Shown: piece by piece, positions 16,601 through 24,379 of the stretch
Position numbering within the stretch: the first letter of the stretch is position 1
Layout: each line of letters opens with the position of its first letter
The notes under the pieces: generated by a model
What the model was told of the DNA's origin: nothing
What the model saw: only the letters and a program-made list of their open reading frames with translations
The model's database searches: none
Translations under genes and position numbers: made by a program
Assembly (NCBI GenBank): GCA_036502625.1
Contig: DASXYG010000095.1
Span: 124,001-188,000 of the forward strand
DNA length: 64,000 nucleotides
Reading direction: 5' to 3'
DNA from: DASXYG01 sp036502625
Lineage (GTDB): Bacteria; Actinomycetota; Actinomycetes; Streptosporangiales; Streptosporangiaceae

Positions 16601-16619
16601 GGAACCTTCCAAAGGTTCC
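16601..16619. promoter_or_regulatory. GGAACCTT dyad, candidate divergent ECF promoter element
   Basis: GGAACCTT (16601-16608) and AAGGTTCC (16612-16619) are perfect arms around CCA, followed on the minus strand by GGTTAACC. Read on either strand it presents GGAACC, the usual ECF -35 core, so a single dyad could serve the sigma gene (TSS about 16584) and the FAD-enzyme gene (TSS about 16636). Confidence 0.5.
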
Positions 16620-16664
16620 CGGCCACTTTGCGGCAAGGAGGACACACACAGAAAGGCCTGACTC

Positions 16665-17813
16665 GTGAACCCAGACCTGATGATCGTCGGCGCGGGCCTC
16701 ACCGGGCTCACCGCCGCCATCGAAGCGGCCGAGCGCGGCTGGCGGGTGACCGTCGCCGAGGCGCATTCCCGGCCCGGCGGGCGCGCGCGCTCGCTGGAAG
16801 GCCCCTTCCGGGCCAACGACGGCCCCCACGCGATCTACGTGGACGGCCCCTGGTGGGCGTGGCTGGAGCGCCGCGGCCTCACGCCGCCCATCGTGGAGGC
16901 GCCGCGCCTGCCCGGCCTCGTACGGGCCGGGGGCCGGCTCGGACCGTGGCCGTCCGGGCTCAGCGAGGCCGCCGATGCGCTGCCCGCCGAGGCGCCGGCG
17001 GCGGAGTCGTTCCGCGCGTGGCTGCTCCGGCACGTCGACGCGGAGACGGCGGAGGCGATCGTCGGAATGACGTTCATCGCCACGTTCGACCACGACCCGG
17101 GACGGCTCTCGGCCGCGTTCGTCCACGAGCGCCTCCGCCGCTCCTTCGCCGGCGGCGCCCGGTACGTGGCCGGCGGCTGGTCCACAATGGTCGATCTCCT
17201 CGCCGAGCGGGCCGCCGGCCTCGGCGTGCGGATCCGCACGGGGACGCGGGTGCCCGGCCTGTCCGCGGGCCCGACGATCCTGGCCACGAGCCTCGCCACG
17301 GCGCGGCAACTGACCGGCGACGACGCCCTCACCTGGACCGGCGCCCGTACGGCAACGTTCGACCTCGGAGTACGGGCCGACGCCGATCCCGGCTGGTTCC
17401 GCGTCATGGACCTGGACGACCGGATCTACGCCGCCCGCTACAGCCACGCCGACCCCGGCCTGGCCCCGCCCGGGCACGGCCTCCTCCAGATCTCCGCCGC
17501 CTGCGCCCCCCACGAGCGCAAGGCCGACGCCGAGCGCCGCGTACGGCACCTTCTCGACGAGGCCTGGCCCGGCTGGCGCGCCGCGGTGGTGTGGCACCGC
17601 GGCAGCCTGCGCGCGTCCTGCACCGGGGCCGTCGACCTGCCCGGGACGACCTGGCACGACCGCCCGGCCGTCGGCCGCGGCGCGCACCTCGCCGTGGCCA
17701 CGGACCAGTCCGCCGCGCCCGGGCTGCTCGCCGAGGTCGGGATCGCCGCCGCGCAGCTCGCCCTCGACCACCTCGGCGAGGCCCCCGCCCCGATCCCCGT
17801 ATCGGTCCCCTAG
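16665..17813 (+). CDS. FAD-dependent oxidoreductase, protoporphyrinogen-oxidase/amine-oxidase-like
   Basis: 382 aa, GTG start with AAAGG 8 bp upstream; an in-frame stop just upstream rules out extension. N-terminal FAD site MIVGAGLTGLTAAIEAAERG plus GGRARSL, the hallmark of the amine oxidase/phytoene desaturase/HemG superfamily. ARYVAGGWSTMVDLLAERAA matches the substrate/FAD segment of the family. A C-terminal GRGAHLAVATDQSAAPGLLAE replaces the usual second FAD segment. Substrate unknown; carotenoid, porphyrin or amine chemistry are all possible. Divergent from the ECF sigma-SRPBCC operon, and likely in its regulon because it shares the GGAACC dyad. Confidence 0.8.
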   Translation: MNPDLMIVGAGLTGLTAAIEAAERGWRVTVAEAHSRPGGRARSLEGPFRANDGPHAIYVDGPWWAWLERRGLTPPIVEAPRLPGLVRAGGRLGPWPSGLSEAADALPAEAPAAESFRAWLLRHVDAETAEAIVGMTFIATFDHDPGRLSAAFVHERLRRSFAGGARYVAGGWSTMVDLLAERAAGLGVRIRTGTRVPGLSAGPTILATSLATARQLTGDDALTWTGARTATFDLGVRADADPGWFRVMDLDDRIYAARYSHADPGLAPPGHGLLQISAACAPHERKADAERRVRHLLDEAWPGWRAAVVWHRGSLRASCTGAVDLPGTTWHDRPAVGRGAHLAVATDQSAAPGLLAEVGIAAAQLALDHLGEAPAPIPVSVP

Positions 17814-17818
17814 GCGGC

Positions 17819-18694
17819 TCAGCCGCGTCGCTGCGGCGGGACCGCGCGCCGGGCCAGGTGGACGAGGAACGACCTCGGCGGCTGCCAGACGTCGCGGTCC
17901 TCGAAGGACCACGCGTACGTCAGGGCTCCGTCGCGGATGCAGTCCAGCAGGCCCGGCGCCGCGAGCTCGGCGGCCGACCACTCGTAGAGCTGCCGCAGCC
18001 TCGGGGTGATCACCCCGTAGTCGACGAGCTGGCCGAATCCGAGCTCGTCGCCGAGGTAGAACCGGGCGCCGCCGCGCAGCGGGTACTCGTCCGGGAGCAC
18101 GCGGGACAGTTGCAGGAAGACGCTGGTCATGCCCAGCCGCGGGTCGCCCAGGAAGGGGGCGAGCGGGCGGAGCCAGCCCAGCGAGATCCGCGGGGCCGCG
18201 ACGAGGGCGTGGGCGTACAGCACCCGGCAGAGCACGACGTTCATGAAGAACCGCTCGGCCTCGTTCTCCGCCTCCGCCAGGTCGCGGTGTTCGAGGTACG
18301 CGGCGACCACGCTCCCGTTGTGCGCCCGGTACCAGGCGCGGGCGGTCGGGCGGTCGGTGAACGACAGCCAGAGGTCGACGGTCCGCGAGGAGGCCGGCCC
18401 GGTGTGGTCGCCGCTCAGCGCCATCGCCTCGCAGCCGTCGCGGACGATGCGCTCGTTCACCGCGCGCCACCACGGGCTGCCGGGACGGTCGCTGGACGGC
18501 GGCCGCAGCAGGCCCCGGCGGAGCTGCCATCGCATGAACGACATCGCCGCCCGCCGGAACGGCAGATGCCGCGGCGCGTTGCCGGAGGGCCCGTGGTAGC
18601 AGCGCCGCATCAGGGCGATCCGGCCGACCGGGTCGTCGCGGACCGCGGCGATCTGCCGTTCAGCCCAGGCGGCGGCCGTACCCGAAGGCCTCAT
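17819..18694 (-). CDS. Conserved hypothetical protein, all-alpha-looking
   Basis: 291 aa, not recognised. ATG at 18694 gives MRPSGTAAAWAERQIAAV. No signal peptide or membrane span. Rich in Arg, Trp and Tyr, with WYRAHNGSVVAAYLEHRDLA, ERFFMNVVLCRVLYAHALV and LPDEYPLRGGARFYLGDELG as the most distinctive segments. Codon use is normal for the window, so it is a real gene. It is convergent with the FAD enzyme (5 bp gap) and divergent from an ECF sigma gene 63 bp away, so it may belong to that sigma's regulon. Confidence 0.7.
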   Translation of the reverse strand: MRPSGTAAAWAERQIAAVRDDPVGRIALMRRCYHGPSGNAPRHLPFRRAAMSFMRWQLRRGLLRPPSSDRPGSPWWRAVNERIVRDGCEAMALSGDHTGPASSRTVDLWLSFTDRPTARAWYRAHNGSVVAAYLEHRDLAEAENEAERFFMNVVLCRVLYAHALVAAPRISLGWLRPLAPFLGDPRLGMTSVFLQLSRVLPDEYPLRGGARFYLGDELGFGQLVDYGVITPRLRQLYEWSAAELAAPGLLDCIRDGALTYAWSFEDRDVWQPPRSFLVHLARRAVPPQRRG

Positions 18695-18757
18695 GGCGCC
18701 AGGATCGCACGGGGCCGACAATGTCACAGCGGGGGCCGGGAACCGCAACTAGGGGAC

Positions 18758-19345
18758 ATGAGCACTGAGGCGAGGGCACGCGTGAGGTCGGCGCGGGAGC
18801 GGCCGGCCGCGGCACGGGCGCGAGCGCCGAGCTCGCCGCTCGCGGAGTTCGAGCAGGTGTACCGGCGCAATGTCGACGCCCTCATGGCGTACTTCGCGCG
18901 CCGGTGCCGCGAGCCGCAGACGGTCGCCGATCTCACCTCCGAGACGTTCGTACGGGCCGTGGACGGCTTCGCCGGGTTCGACCCGCGCCGGGGATCGGAC
19001 CGCGCGTGGCTGTTCGGCATCGCCGCCCGCGTGTTCGCCCGCCACTGCGCGCAGTCGGCGGACGGCCGCGACGCGGTCGCGCGCCTCGGCGGCCACCGGC
19101 AGCTCGACGAGGACGAGATCGAGGAGCTCGCCGGGCGGATCGACGCCGAGCGTGCGGGCGCCGCGCTGATCCGGCGGTGCGCGCTGCTGCCCGCGGTCGA
19201 GCGCGCCGCGATCGAGCTCGTCGACCTGGAGGGGCTCACCCCGAAGGAGGCCGCCCTGGCGCTCGGCGTCTCCCGCGCCGCGTTCCGGAAGCGGCTGTCC
19301 CGAGCGAGGTCCCGGTTGCGGAAGGAGCATCGAAGCGATGAGTAG
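18758..19345 (+). CDS. ECF-type RNA polymerase sigma factor
   Basis: 195 aa; ATG 18758 after AGGGGAC. Basic N-terminal extension (residues 1-27), then region 2 (FEQVYRRNVDALMAYFARRC, TVADLTSETFVRAVDGFAGF, GSDRAWLFGIAARVFARH) and region 4 (ALLPAVERAAIELVDLEGL, TPKEAALALGVSRAAFRKRL). The last codons overlap the next gene by 8 bp, so they are translationally coupled. This pairing (sigma plus a single-span protein) is common in Actinomadura-like genomes. Confidence 0.9.
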   Translation: MSTEARARVRSARERPAAARARAPSSPLAEFEQVYRRNVDALMAYFARRCREPQTVADLTSETFVRAVDGFAGFDPRRGSDRAWLFGIAARVFARHCAQSADGRDAVARLGGHRQLDEDEIEELAGRIDAERAGAALIRRCALLPAVERAAIELVDLEGLTPKEAALALGVSRAAFRKRLSRARSRLRKEHRSDE

Positions 19346-19871
19346 GTTCACCGATCGGCTATGGAGCGACCTCGTACGCGAGCACGGCGGGACGCTCGCG
19401 CACACCGAACGGCCCGAACGGGCCCGGGTCCCGCGCCCGCGCGTCCTCGCGGGCGGCACGCTGGCGCTGGCGGGCGGCGGCGCGGTGCTCGCGCTGGTCC
19501 TGAGCGCGACGGCCGGGCCCCCGGCGTACGCGGTGACCCGCCACCATGACGGGTCGGTGTCCGTGCAGATCAACCGCAGGTCGGGCGTTGACGACGCGAA
19601 CCGCGAGCTGGCCGCGATGGGCGTCCGCGAGCGTGTGATGGCCGTCAGTGACAACGCGCCGCTGCCGCTCAACTGTGTGGCGCACGGGCCGGGACCGGAC
19701 GGGAGGTCCCTGGTCATCAAGGGGTATCCGACGGTCTCGACGGGCCCGGTGTCCAAGCCGTCGAGCACGCCGGGCCGTACGGGCGCGCGCCGTACGCCGC
19801 CGGGCGCGCCGCGTGTGGGCTCCACCTGGCACGTGGTCGCCTGCTCCTCAGCCGGGCGGGGCGGTGGTTGA
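19338..19871 (+). CDS. Single-span membrane protein coupled to the sigma factor
   Basis: 177 aa, ATG 8 bp inside the end of the sigma gene. Cytoplasmic N-terminus of about 35 residues (MSRFTDRLWSDLVREHG), one membrane span (about 36-60, VLAGGTLALAGGGAVLALVLSA), then an exported domain beginning AYAVTRHHDGSVSVQINR and ending in TWHVVACSSA. No zinc finger, so it is not a classical anti-sigma, but the position and topology suggest that its short cytoplasmic part could hold the sigma. Two Cys in the outer domain may pair. Its end overlaps the anti-sigma gene on the other strand by 24 bp. Confidence 0.72.
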   Translation: MSRFTDRLWSDLVREHGGTLAHTERPERARVPRPRVLAGGTLALAGGGAVLALVLSATAGPPAYAVTRHHDGSVSVQINRRSGVDDANRELAAMGVRERVMAVSDNAPLPLNCVAHGPGPDGRSLVIKGYPTVSTGPVSKPSSTPGRTGARRTPPGAPRVGSTWHVVACSSAGRGGG

Positions 19872-20102
19872 TCCGCCGGGGTCGGCGCTGATGGAGCGGA
19901 CGGCGCCGAGGAGGCCCTCGAAGTCCTCCGAGCAGGGGCCGCAGGCGTGGAGGTGGGCCTCGACGCCGGCGTAGCGGGCGTCCGGTGCCGCGCCTGAGGC
20001 CTTCAGCTCGGCGTAGACGTGGAGGATCTCCAGGGCCTGCTCGCATCCCACATCGCGCGGGTCGGTCCGCAGGAACCGGTCGAGCTCCGCCCGTCCCTTC
20101 AT
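19848..20102 (-). CDS. Small zinc-finger anti-sigma factor
   Basis: 84 aa. Carries an anti-sigma zinc-finger (ZAS/HC2) layout: VGCEQALEILHVYAE with the first Cys, then VEAHLHACGPCSED with HxxxCxxC. No membrane span, so it is a soluble, RsrA-like regulator; the Cys pair can release the sigma on thiol oxidation in known family members. The ATG overlaps the stop of the upstream sigma factor as ATGA, indicating stoichiometric production of the pair. Confidence 0.85.
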   Translation of the reverse strand: MKGRAELDRFLRTDPRDVGCEQALEILHVYAELKASGAAPDARYAGVEAHLHACGPCSEDFEGLLGAVRSISADPGGSTTAPPG

Positions 20103-20752
20103 GGCTGCCTCGTTCGTGGTGCGTCGTTGTCCAGGTATCCGTTGGCGACCAGGAACGCGCGGAGCTTACGCCGCGCGTCGAAGACGGTCTTGTAGATCGC
20201 GTTGCGGCTGGCGCCGGTCTCGGCCACGAGGACCTCGAGCGGCTCGTGGTCGATGACGATCGCCTGGAAGATCCGCCGCTGGTGCGCGGTGAGCGTCTCC
20301 TCGATGCCGCGGCGCAGCGCCCGCATCAGGTCGGCCCACTCGTTCTCCTCGGCCGGGTCGAATCCGAAGGCGTCCGGCAGCCGCTCCCAGTCGTCGGCCT
20401 CCATCGGTACGTCCTGCCGGCGCCAGTGGTGCCGGCTGATCTTGCTCGCCACCTCGAGGATCACGAACTTCGCCGCCCAGGTGGTGAAGCGGCTCTCCCC
20501 CCGGAACTCGCCGAGCTTGCGGAGGACGGCGACCAGCGCGTCGTCGGCGGCCTGGTCGGCGATGTCGTCGAGCTCCGGGCCGAACAGCGCGAGCCGGGGC
20601 GCCCGGCGGTGGGTCTCCGCGCGCCCGATCCGTACGAGCAGCTCGTGCAGGCGCTTGACCGCGTCGTCCCGCTCCCCGGCGTGGCCGCCCAGAGCCGCGA
20701 CCCACTCGGCGGACTCCTCGTCGCGGAGGGGCCGCCGTCGACCGGTCTCCAT
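20099..20752 (-). CDS. ECF-like sigma-70 factor
   Basis: 217 aa, ATG 20752. Region 2: VKRLHELLVRIGRAETHR, LDDIADQAADDALVAVLRKLG, FRGESRFTTWAAKFVILEVASKI; region 4: ALRRGIEETLTAHQRRIFQAI and LEVLVAETGASRNAIYKTVFDARRKL. The FRGESRFTTWAAKFV core is characteristic. Coupled to the zinc-finger anti-sigma. The divergent neighbour is a CxxC peroxiredoxin, so a redox-responsive circuit is plausible, as with SigR-RsrA, but not shown. Confidence 0.9.
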   Translation of the reverse strand: METGRRRPLRDEESAEWVAALGGHAGERDDAVKRLHELLVRIGRAETHRRAPRLALFGPELDDIADQAADDALVAVLRKLGEFRGESRFTTWAAKFVILEVASKISRHHWRRQDVPMEADDWERLPDAFGFDPAEENEWADLMRALRRGIEETLTAHQRRIFQAIVIDHEPLEVLVAETGASRNAIYKTVFDARRKLRAFLVANGYLDNDAPRTRQP

Positions 20753-20855
20753 GAACGCCGATCGTAGTACCGCCCGGCCGGTAAGAAATGGGTCCCGCGC
20801 GCCGCGTAAGGGATGTGGGTGCCCGCCCACCGGCATCGGAACGGAGACAACGTCC

Positions 20856-21332
20856 ATGGCACTGCTCAACCCGGGTGACGCCTTCCCTGAGGTACCGCTG
20901 ACCACCACCGACGGCGTGAAGCGGCCGGTCACCGCGGCGCTCGCCGGATCGTACGGCGTGGTGCTGTTCTACCGCGGCTCCTGGTGCCCGTACTGCATGG
21001 CCCAGTTGCGGGCGTTCCAGCGCGCCTCGGCGGCGTTCGCCGAGACGGGCGTCAAGGTCGTCGCGCTGTCCGTGGACGACGCGGAGACCACGGCCGAGAC
21101 GGTCGCCAAGCACAACCTGGACTTCCCGGTCGGCCACAGCGCCGACGCCCACGCCGTCGCGGCCGCCACCGGCGCGTTCGTCAACGCGGACCCGCTGTAC
21201 GTCCAGTCGAGCGGCTTCGTCCTCGACCCGGAGGGACGGGTGGTCGTGAGCGTGTACTCCAGCGGCGCGATCGGCCGCCTGGTACCCGACGACGTGCTCG
21301 GGCTCGTGAAGTACGTCAAGGAACACGCCTGA
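20856..21332 (+). CDS. Peroxiredoxin / AhpC-TSA family protein
   Basis: 158 aa, ATG after CGGAG. Thioredoxin fold: GDAFPEVPLTTTDG, LFYRGSWCPYCMAQL with a CxxC active site, VKVVALSVDD, FPVGHSADAHAVAAATGA and GFVLDPEGRVVVSVYSSGAIG. The WCPYC motif suits the redoxin group that reduces peroxides or acts as a disulfide reductase. It lies 17 bp before an SDR gene and is divergent from a sigma/anti-sigma pair 103 bp away. Confidence 0.88.
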   Translation: MALLNPGDAFPEVPLTTTDGVKRPVTAALAGSYGVVLFYRGSWCPYCMAQLRAFQRASAAFAETGVKVVALSVDDAETTAETVAKHNLDFPVGHSADAHAVAAATGAFVNADPLYVQSSGFVLDPEGRVVVSVYSSGAIGRLVPDDVLGLVKYVKEHA

Positions 21333-21349
21333 GACCGGGGGGTCCTGCG

Positions 21350-22138
21350 ATGACGAACGCACAACTGGACGGCAGGAGCGCGGTGGTCACCGGGGCCGGG
21401 CGCGGCATCGGCCGGGCGCTGGCCGAACGGCTGGCCGCGCTCGGTGTCCGCGTGCTGCTGGTGGCCCGTACGGCGGACGAGCTGGACGCCGCCGCCACGG
21501 CGATCCGGGAGACCGGCGGCACGGCGGAGACGCTGCGCGCCGACCTCGCGGCGGACGGCGCGCCGGCCGAGGTCGCCGCCGCCGCGACCGAGCGGCTCGG
21601 CGGCGTCGACATCCTGGTCAACAACGCCGCCGTCGTGGCGCCGCTGGCGAGCAAGAGCTCCACGGTGGGCGTCGAGGAGTGGACGCGGTCGATGACGCTC
21701 AACGTCACCGCGCCGGTGATGCTGACGTTCGCGCTGCTGCCCGGGATGCTCGACCGGGGCTGGGGCCGGGTGGTCAACGTCTCCACCGGCGCCGTCGCCC
21801 GGCCGGGGTCCATGATCGGCGGCAACTCCTACATCACGACCAAGGCGGCGCTTGAGGGCCACACCCTCAACCTCGCCGCCGAGCTGGACGGCAGCGGTGT
21901 CACCGCGAACGTCTACCGTCCGGGCCTCGTCGACACCGCGATGCAGGCGTGGATCCGCGACCAGGACCCGGACCGGATCGGGACGGCGATGCACGACCGG
22001 TTCATCCGCAACCACGAGGACGGCCGCCTGCTCACCGCGGACGCGTCCGCCCGTGTGCTCATCGGGCGGATCGCCGGGGACGAGACGGGCCGGGTGTGGT
22101 CGGTCGACGACCCGGCGCCCGTCAGCGGCGCGGGGTGA
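21350..22138 (+). CDS. Short-chain dehydrogenase/reductase
   Basis: 262 aa. Complete classical SDR: cofactor loop VVTGAGRGIGRALAERLAA, ARTADEL, NNAAVVAPL (NNAG), catalytic Ser in VVNVSTGAVA, and YITTK (YxxxK) at about residue 165. NAD(P)-dependent alcohol/ketone conversion on an unknown substrate. Downstream in an operon with the peroxiredoxin. Its last 17 bp overlap the end of the deazaflavin reductase gene on the other strand. Confidence 0.9.
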   Translation: MTNAQLDGRSAVVTGAGRGIGRALAERLAALGVRVLLVARTADELDAAATAIRETGGTAETLRADLAADGAPAEVAAAATERLGGVDILVNNAAVVAPLASKSSTVGVEEWTRSMTLNVTAPVMLTFALLPGMLDRGWGRVVNVSTGAVARPGSMIGGNSYITTKAALEGHTLNLAAELDGSGVTANVYRPGLVDTAMQAWIRDQDPDRIGTAMHDRFIRNHEDGRLLTADASARVLIGRIAGDETGRVWSVDDPAPVSGAG

Positions 22139-22595
22139 AGCGGACGAACGGGATGCGGGCGCCGACCTCGCGGTAGTCGGCCGCGCTGCCGTCGACGCGG
22201 AAGCCCATGACGCGGCACAGGTGCCGGGCGAGCGCGGGGTGGCGCGGCGCGTACGCCGCCATCAGGTCGGCGCCCTCGTCGCTGGTCAGCGGGCGCGCCG
22301 TCGCGGGGATGACGCGGCTGCCGACGGTGAGCGTGACGTCCGGGGTCCGCTGGACGTTGCGGTACCAGTCGGCGCGCGGACCGAATCCGGACGCGGAGAC
22401 GTAGCCGTCGGCGTCGTGCTGGACGACCTCGATGACGGCGGTGCGCGGGAGCCCGGTGGCCCGGCCGGTGTGGCGGAGCAGCATCAGCCGGCCGCCGGTG
22501 AGCCATCCGAGGCGCAGCCGGTAGAGCTGCACGGGCAGCCGCCACAGCCGCCGGCGGATGCCGGTCGGCGGACCCGGCCGATCGATGATCTCCAT
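22122..22595 (-). CDS. Deazaflavin (F420)-dependent nitroreductase-family protein
   Basis: 157 aa from ATG 22595 (GTG 22601 is also possible; GTGAGG upstream favours the ATG). Split-barrel fold of the Ddn/FDR type: LYRLRLGWLTGGRLMLLRHTGRATGLPRTAVIEVV, SGFGPRADWYRNVQRTPDVTLTVG, and a C-terminal FVRFTPRR. The KGxxTG-like phosphate segment and the WYRN motif are standard for F420H2-binding quinone or nitro reductases. Divergent from the TetR gene with three TetR-type sites between, so very probably repressed by it. Confidence 0.87.
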   Translation of the reverse strand: MEIIDRPGPPTGIRRRLWRLPVQLYRLRLGWLTGGRLMLLRHTGRATGLPRTAVIEVVQHDADGYVSASGFGPRADWYRNVQRTPDVTLTVGSRVIPATARPLTSDEGADLMAAYAPRHPALARHLCRVMGFRVDGSAADYREVGARIPFVRFTPRR

Positions 22596-22610
22596 GCCCA
22601 CACCTCACGA

Positions 22611-22680
22611 TTGGTCGATAGCCCAATTTGGTCGTACGCCCAAAGTAGCACATGCGATAAGGTATTGGACGATCGACCAA
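22611..22680. promoter_or_regulatory. Three TTGG-N8-CCAA operators of the divergent TetR
   Basis: TTGGTCGATAGCCCAA (22611-22626), TTGGTCGTACGCCCAA (22628-22643) and TTGGACGATCGACCAA (22665-22680) share arms and spacer length. The last is extended to GGTATTGG/CCAATACC (22661-22684). They fill the region between the deazaflavin reductase and the TetR gene and would give autoregulation plus repression. Confidence 0.8.
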
Positions 22681-22704
22681 TACCTTGGCTGACGGAGGGA
22701 CCGG

Positions 22705-23304
22705 ATGGCGCGCGGCGCGGCGCAGGGCACGCTGGACCGGGGCAGGGCGACCCGCGACCGGCTCGTGGCCGCCGCGCTCGAACTGGTCGGCGAGGTCGGC
22801 TGGAGCCGGGTGACGACCCGGCTCGTCGCCGAGCGGGCCGGAGCGCGGCCGGGGCTCGTGCACTACCACTTCGCGTCCGTGGAGGACCTCCTGGTCACCG
22901 CCGCCACGGGCGTCGTACGGCAAATGCTCGGCGACGTGCTCGGCGAGCTGACCGCGCACCGCGATCTGGACACCGGCCTGGCCTGGCTGCTCGGCGAGCT
23001 CGGCCGCTACACCGGCACCGACCCGGCGTCACTGCTGCTGACCGAGGCGTTCCTGGCCGCCAGCCGCATCCCCCGCCTGCACACCGACCTGGGCGCCGCC
23101 ATCAGCGGGTTCCGCGCCGGCGTGGCCGACTGGCTCCGCGGGCTCGGGCACACCGCCGACGCCGACGCGGCCGCGACGGTGCTCGCCGCCACCATCGACG
23201 GCCTCGTCCTGCACCGCGCCCTCGACCCGGATCTCGACCCGGCCGCGCTCGCCGGCCCGCTCCACCGCCTGCTCGCCTCCGGCGGCGGCCGCACTACGAC
23301 GTGA
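22705..23304 (+). CDS. TetR-family transcriptional repressor
   Basis: 199 aa, ATG after GGAGGGAC. N-terminal helix-turn-helix: TRDRLVAAALELVGEVGWSR, VTTRLVAERAGARPGLVHYHF (recognition helix ending in the typical HYHF). The C-terminal ligand domain (65-199) is all alpha. Divergent from the F420-type reductase with three matching operators between, so this is most likely a local, ligand-released repressor. Its 3' end overlaps the MetE-like gene by 11 bp tail to tail. Confidence 0.93.
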   Translation: MARGAAQGTLDRGRATRDRLVAAALELVGEVGWSRVTTRLVAERAGARPGLVHYHFASVEDLLVTAATGVVRQMLGDVLGELTAHRDLDTGLAWLLGELGRYTGTDPASLLLTEAFLAASRIPRLHTDLGAAISGFRAGVADWLRGLGHTADADAAATVLAATIDGLVLHRALDPDLDPAALAGPLHRLLASGGGRTTT

Positions 23305-24355
23305 GCGCGCCGCGCACCGTCTCCCGGTGCTCCCGCATCGTCTCGGTGCCGTCGCTGCCGGGCTGCCGGCCGAATCCGCAGTACATCGCCACCCCGAAGT
23401 CGCCGAGGTAGCGCGACGCCGTGGCGTGCCGGCGCCGCAGGCCCGCGACCCCGTCGATCGGCAGCACGATCCCGAGGAACACCCGGGTGTCGCCGACGTC
23501 GAGGTCGGCGAGCGGACGGAAGAACCGCCGGTCCTCGCTGCGCAGGTAGCGCGGGCCCGCGAGGTGCAGCCAGTCGACGGTGCGCCCCGACTCCGCGACG
23601 GCGAAGTTCGCCATCCGCACCAGGACGCTCATGTCGGCGGCCTCGTACATCGGCCACTCGGGGAACGTGCCGTAGCAGAAGTGGTAGCCGACGAGCACGT
23701 CCTCGGGGATCAGCCGGGTGAGCCGGGTGACCGGCCCGGCGAAGCGCTCCCAGGCGCCTTCCGGTGTCCAGGCCAGCACGCGTTCGATGTCCTGCGTCTC
23801 GTACGCCATGTCCCACTGGACGGCCAGGTCGCCCGGCGGGATCGCCTCGGTCAGCCGGACGAGCTCGCGGCGGACGAGGTCCTCGAACCCGCGCGCGGCG
23901 ATCGGGTAGTCGCGCGCGAAGTCCGCCTTGAACGCGTTCAGCGCGCTCGACGGGAACGGCAGCCCCACCTGGAAGCGCAGCCCGGACGGGATGACGCCCT
24001 GATCGCGCAGGTCGCGGAACACGGCGTACGACGCGATCGCGTCGTCGACCCGCGGCCAGCTCTCCCAGCGCAGCTCCTCGACGCCCGGCCGCACGGCGAA
24101 CACCGGCGTCTCGTAGGCGTGGCGCGGGATGCCGGTCGGCGAGGCGGTCTCCTCGACGACCTCCACGCCGGGGTTCGGGCGTGCTAGGCGCTCGCGCTCG
24201 TAGCCGACCCACGCCGCACGCGCGCCCGTCTCGCCGTCGGGCAGCGCGAACACCAGGTCGCCGAAGAACTCCGCGCCGGCGCGGAACGCCGCCTCGGTCG
24301 AACCGGCCGGCAGGCTCCCGACGAGCAGCAGGTCGCTGTGCACACGTCCGCCCAT
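23294..24355 (-). CDS. MetE/UROD-like TIM-barrel protein of unknown function
   Basis: 353 aa. Looks like the small cobalamin-independent methionine synthase (C-terminal MetE)/uroporphyrinogen decarboxylase superfamily: LLVGSLPAGSTEAAFRAG, FALPDGETGARAAWVGYE, LRFQVGLPFPSSALNAF, LAVQWDMAYETQDIERVL, VGYHFCYGTFPEW (His and Cys where zinc ligands are expected) and a final YCGFGRQP with another Cys. True MetE catalytic zinc sites have H-C-E-C; here HxC...C may serve. It follows the siderophore-interacting protein by 24 bp and should be iron-regulated with it. Confidence 0.68.
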   Translation of the reverse strand: MGGRVHSDLLLVGSLPAGSTEAAFRAGAEFFGDLVFALPDGETGARAAWVGYERERLARPNPGVEVVEETASPTGIPRHAYETPVFAVRPGVEELRWESWPRVDDAIASYAVFRDLRDQGVIPSGLRFQVGLPFPSSALNAFKADFARDYPIAARGFEDLVRRELVRLTEAIPPGDLAVQWDMAYETQDIERVLAWTPEGAWERFAGPVTRLTRLIPEDVLVGYHFCYGTFPEWPMYEAADMSVLVRMANFAVAESGRTVDWLHLAGPRYLRSEDRRFFRPLADLDVGDTRVFLGIVLPIDGVAGLRRRHATASRYLGDFGVAMYCGFGRQPGSDGTETMREHRETVRGALTS

Positions 24356-24379
24356 CGCGGGCTCCTCCCGGTCGGTGGC

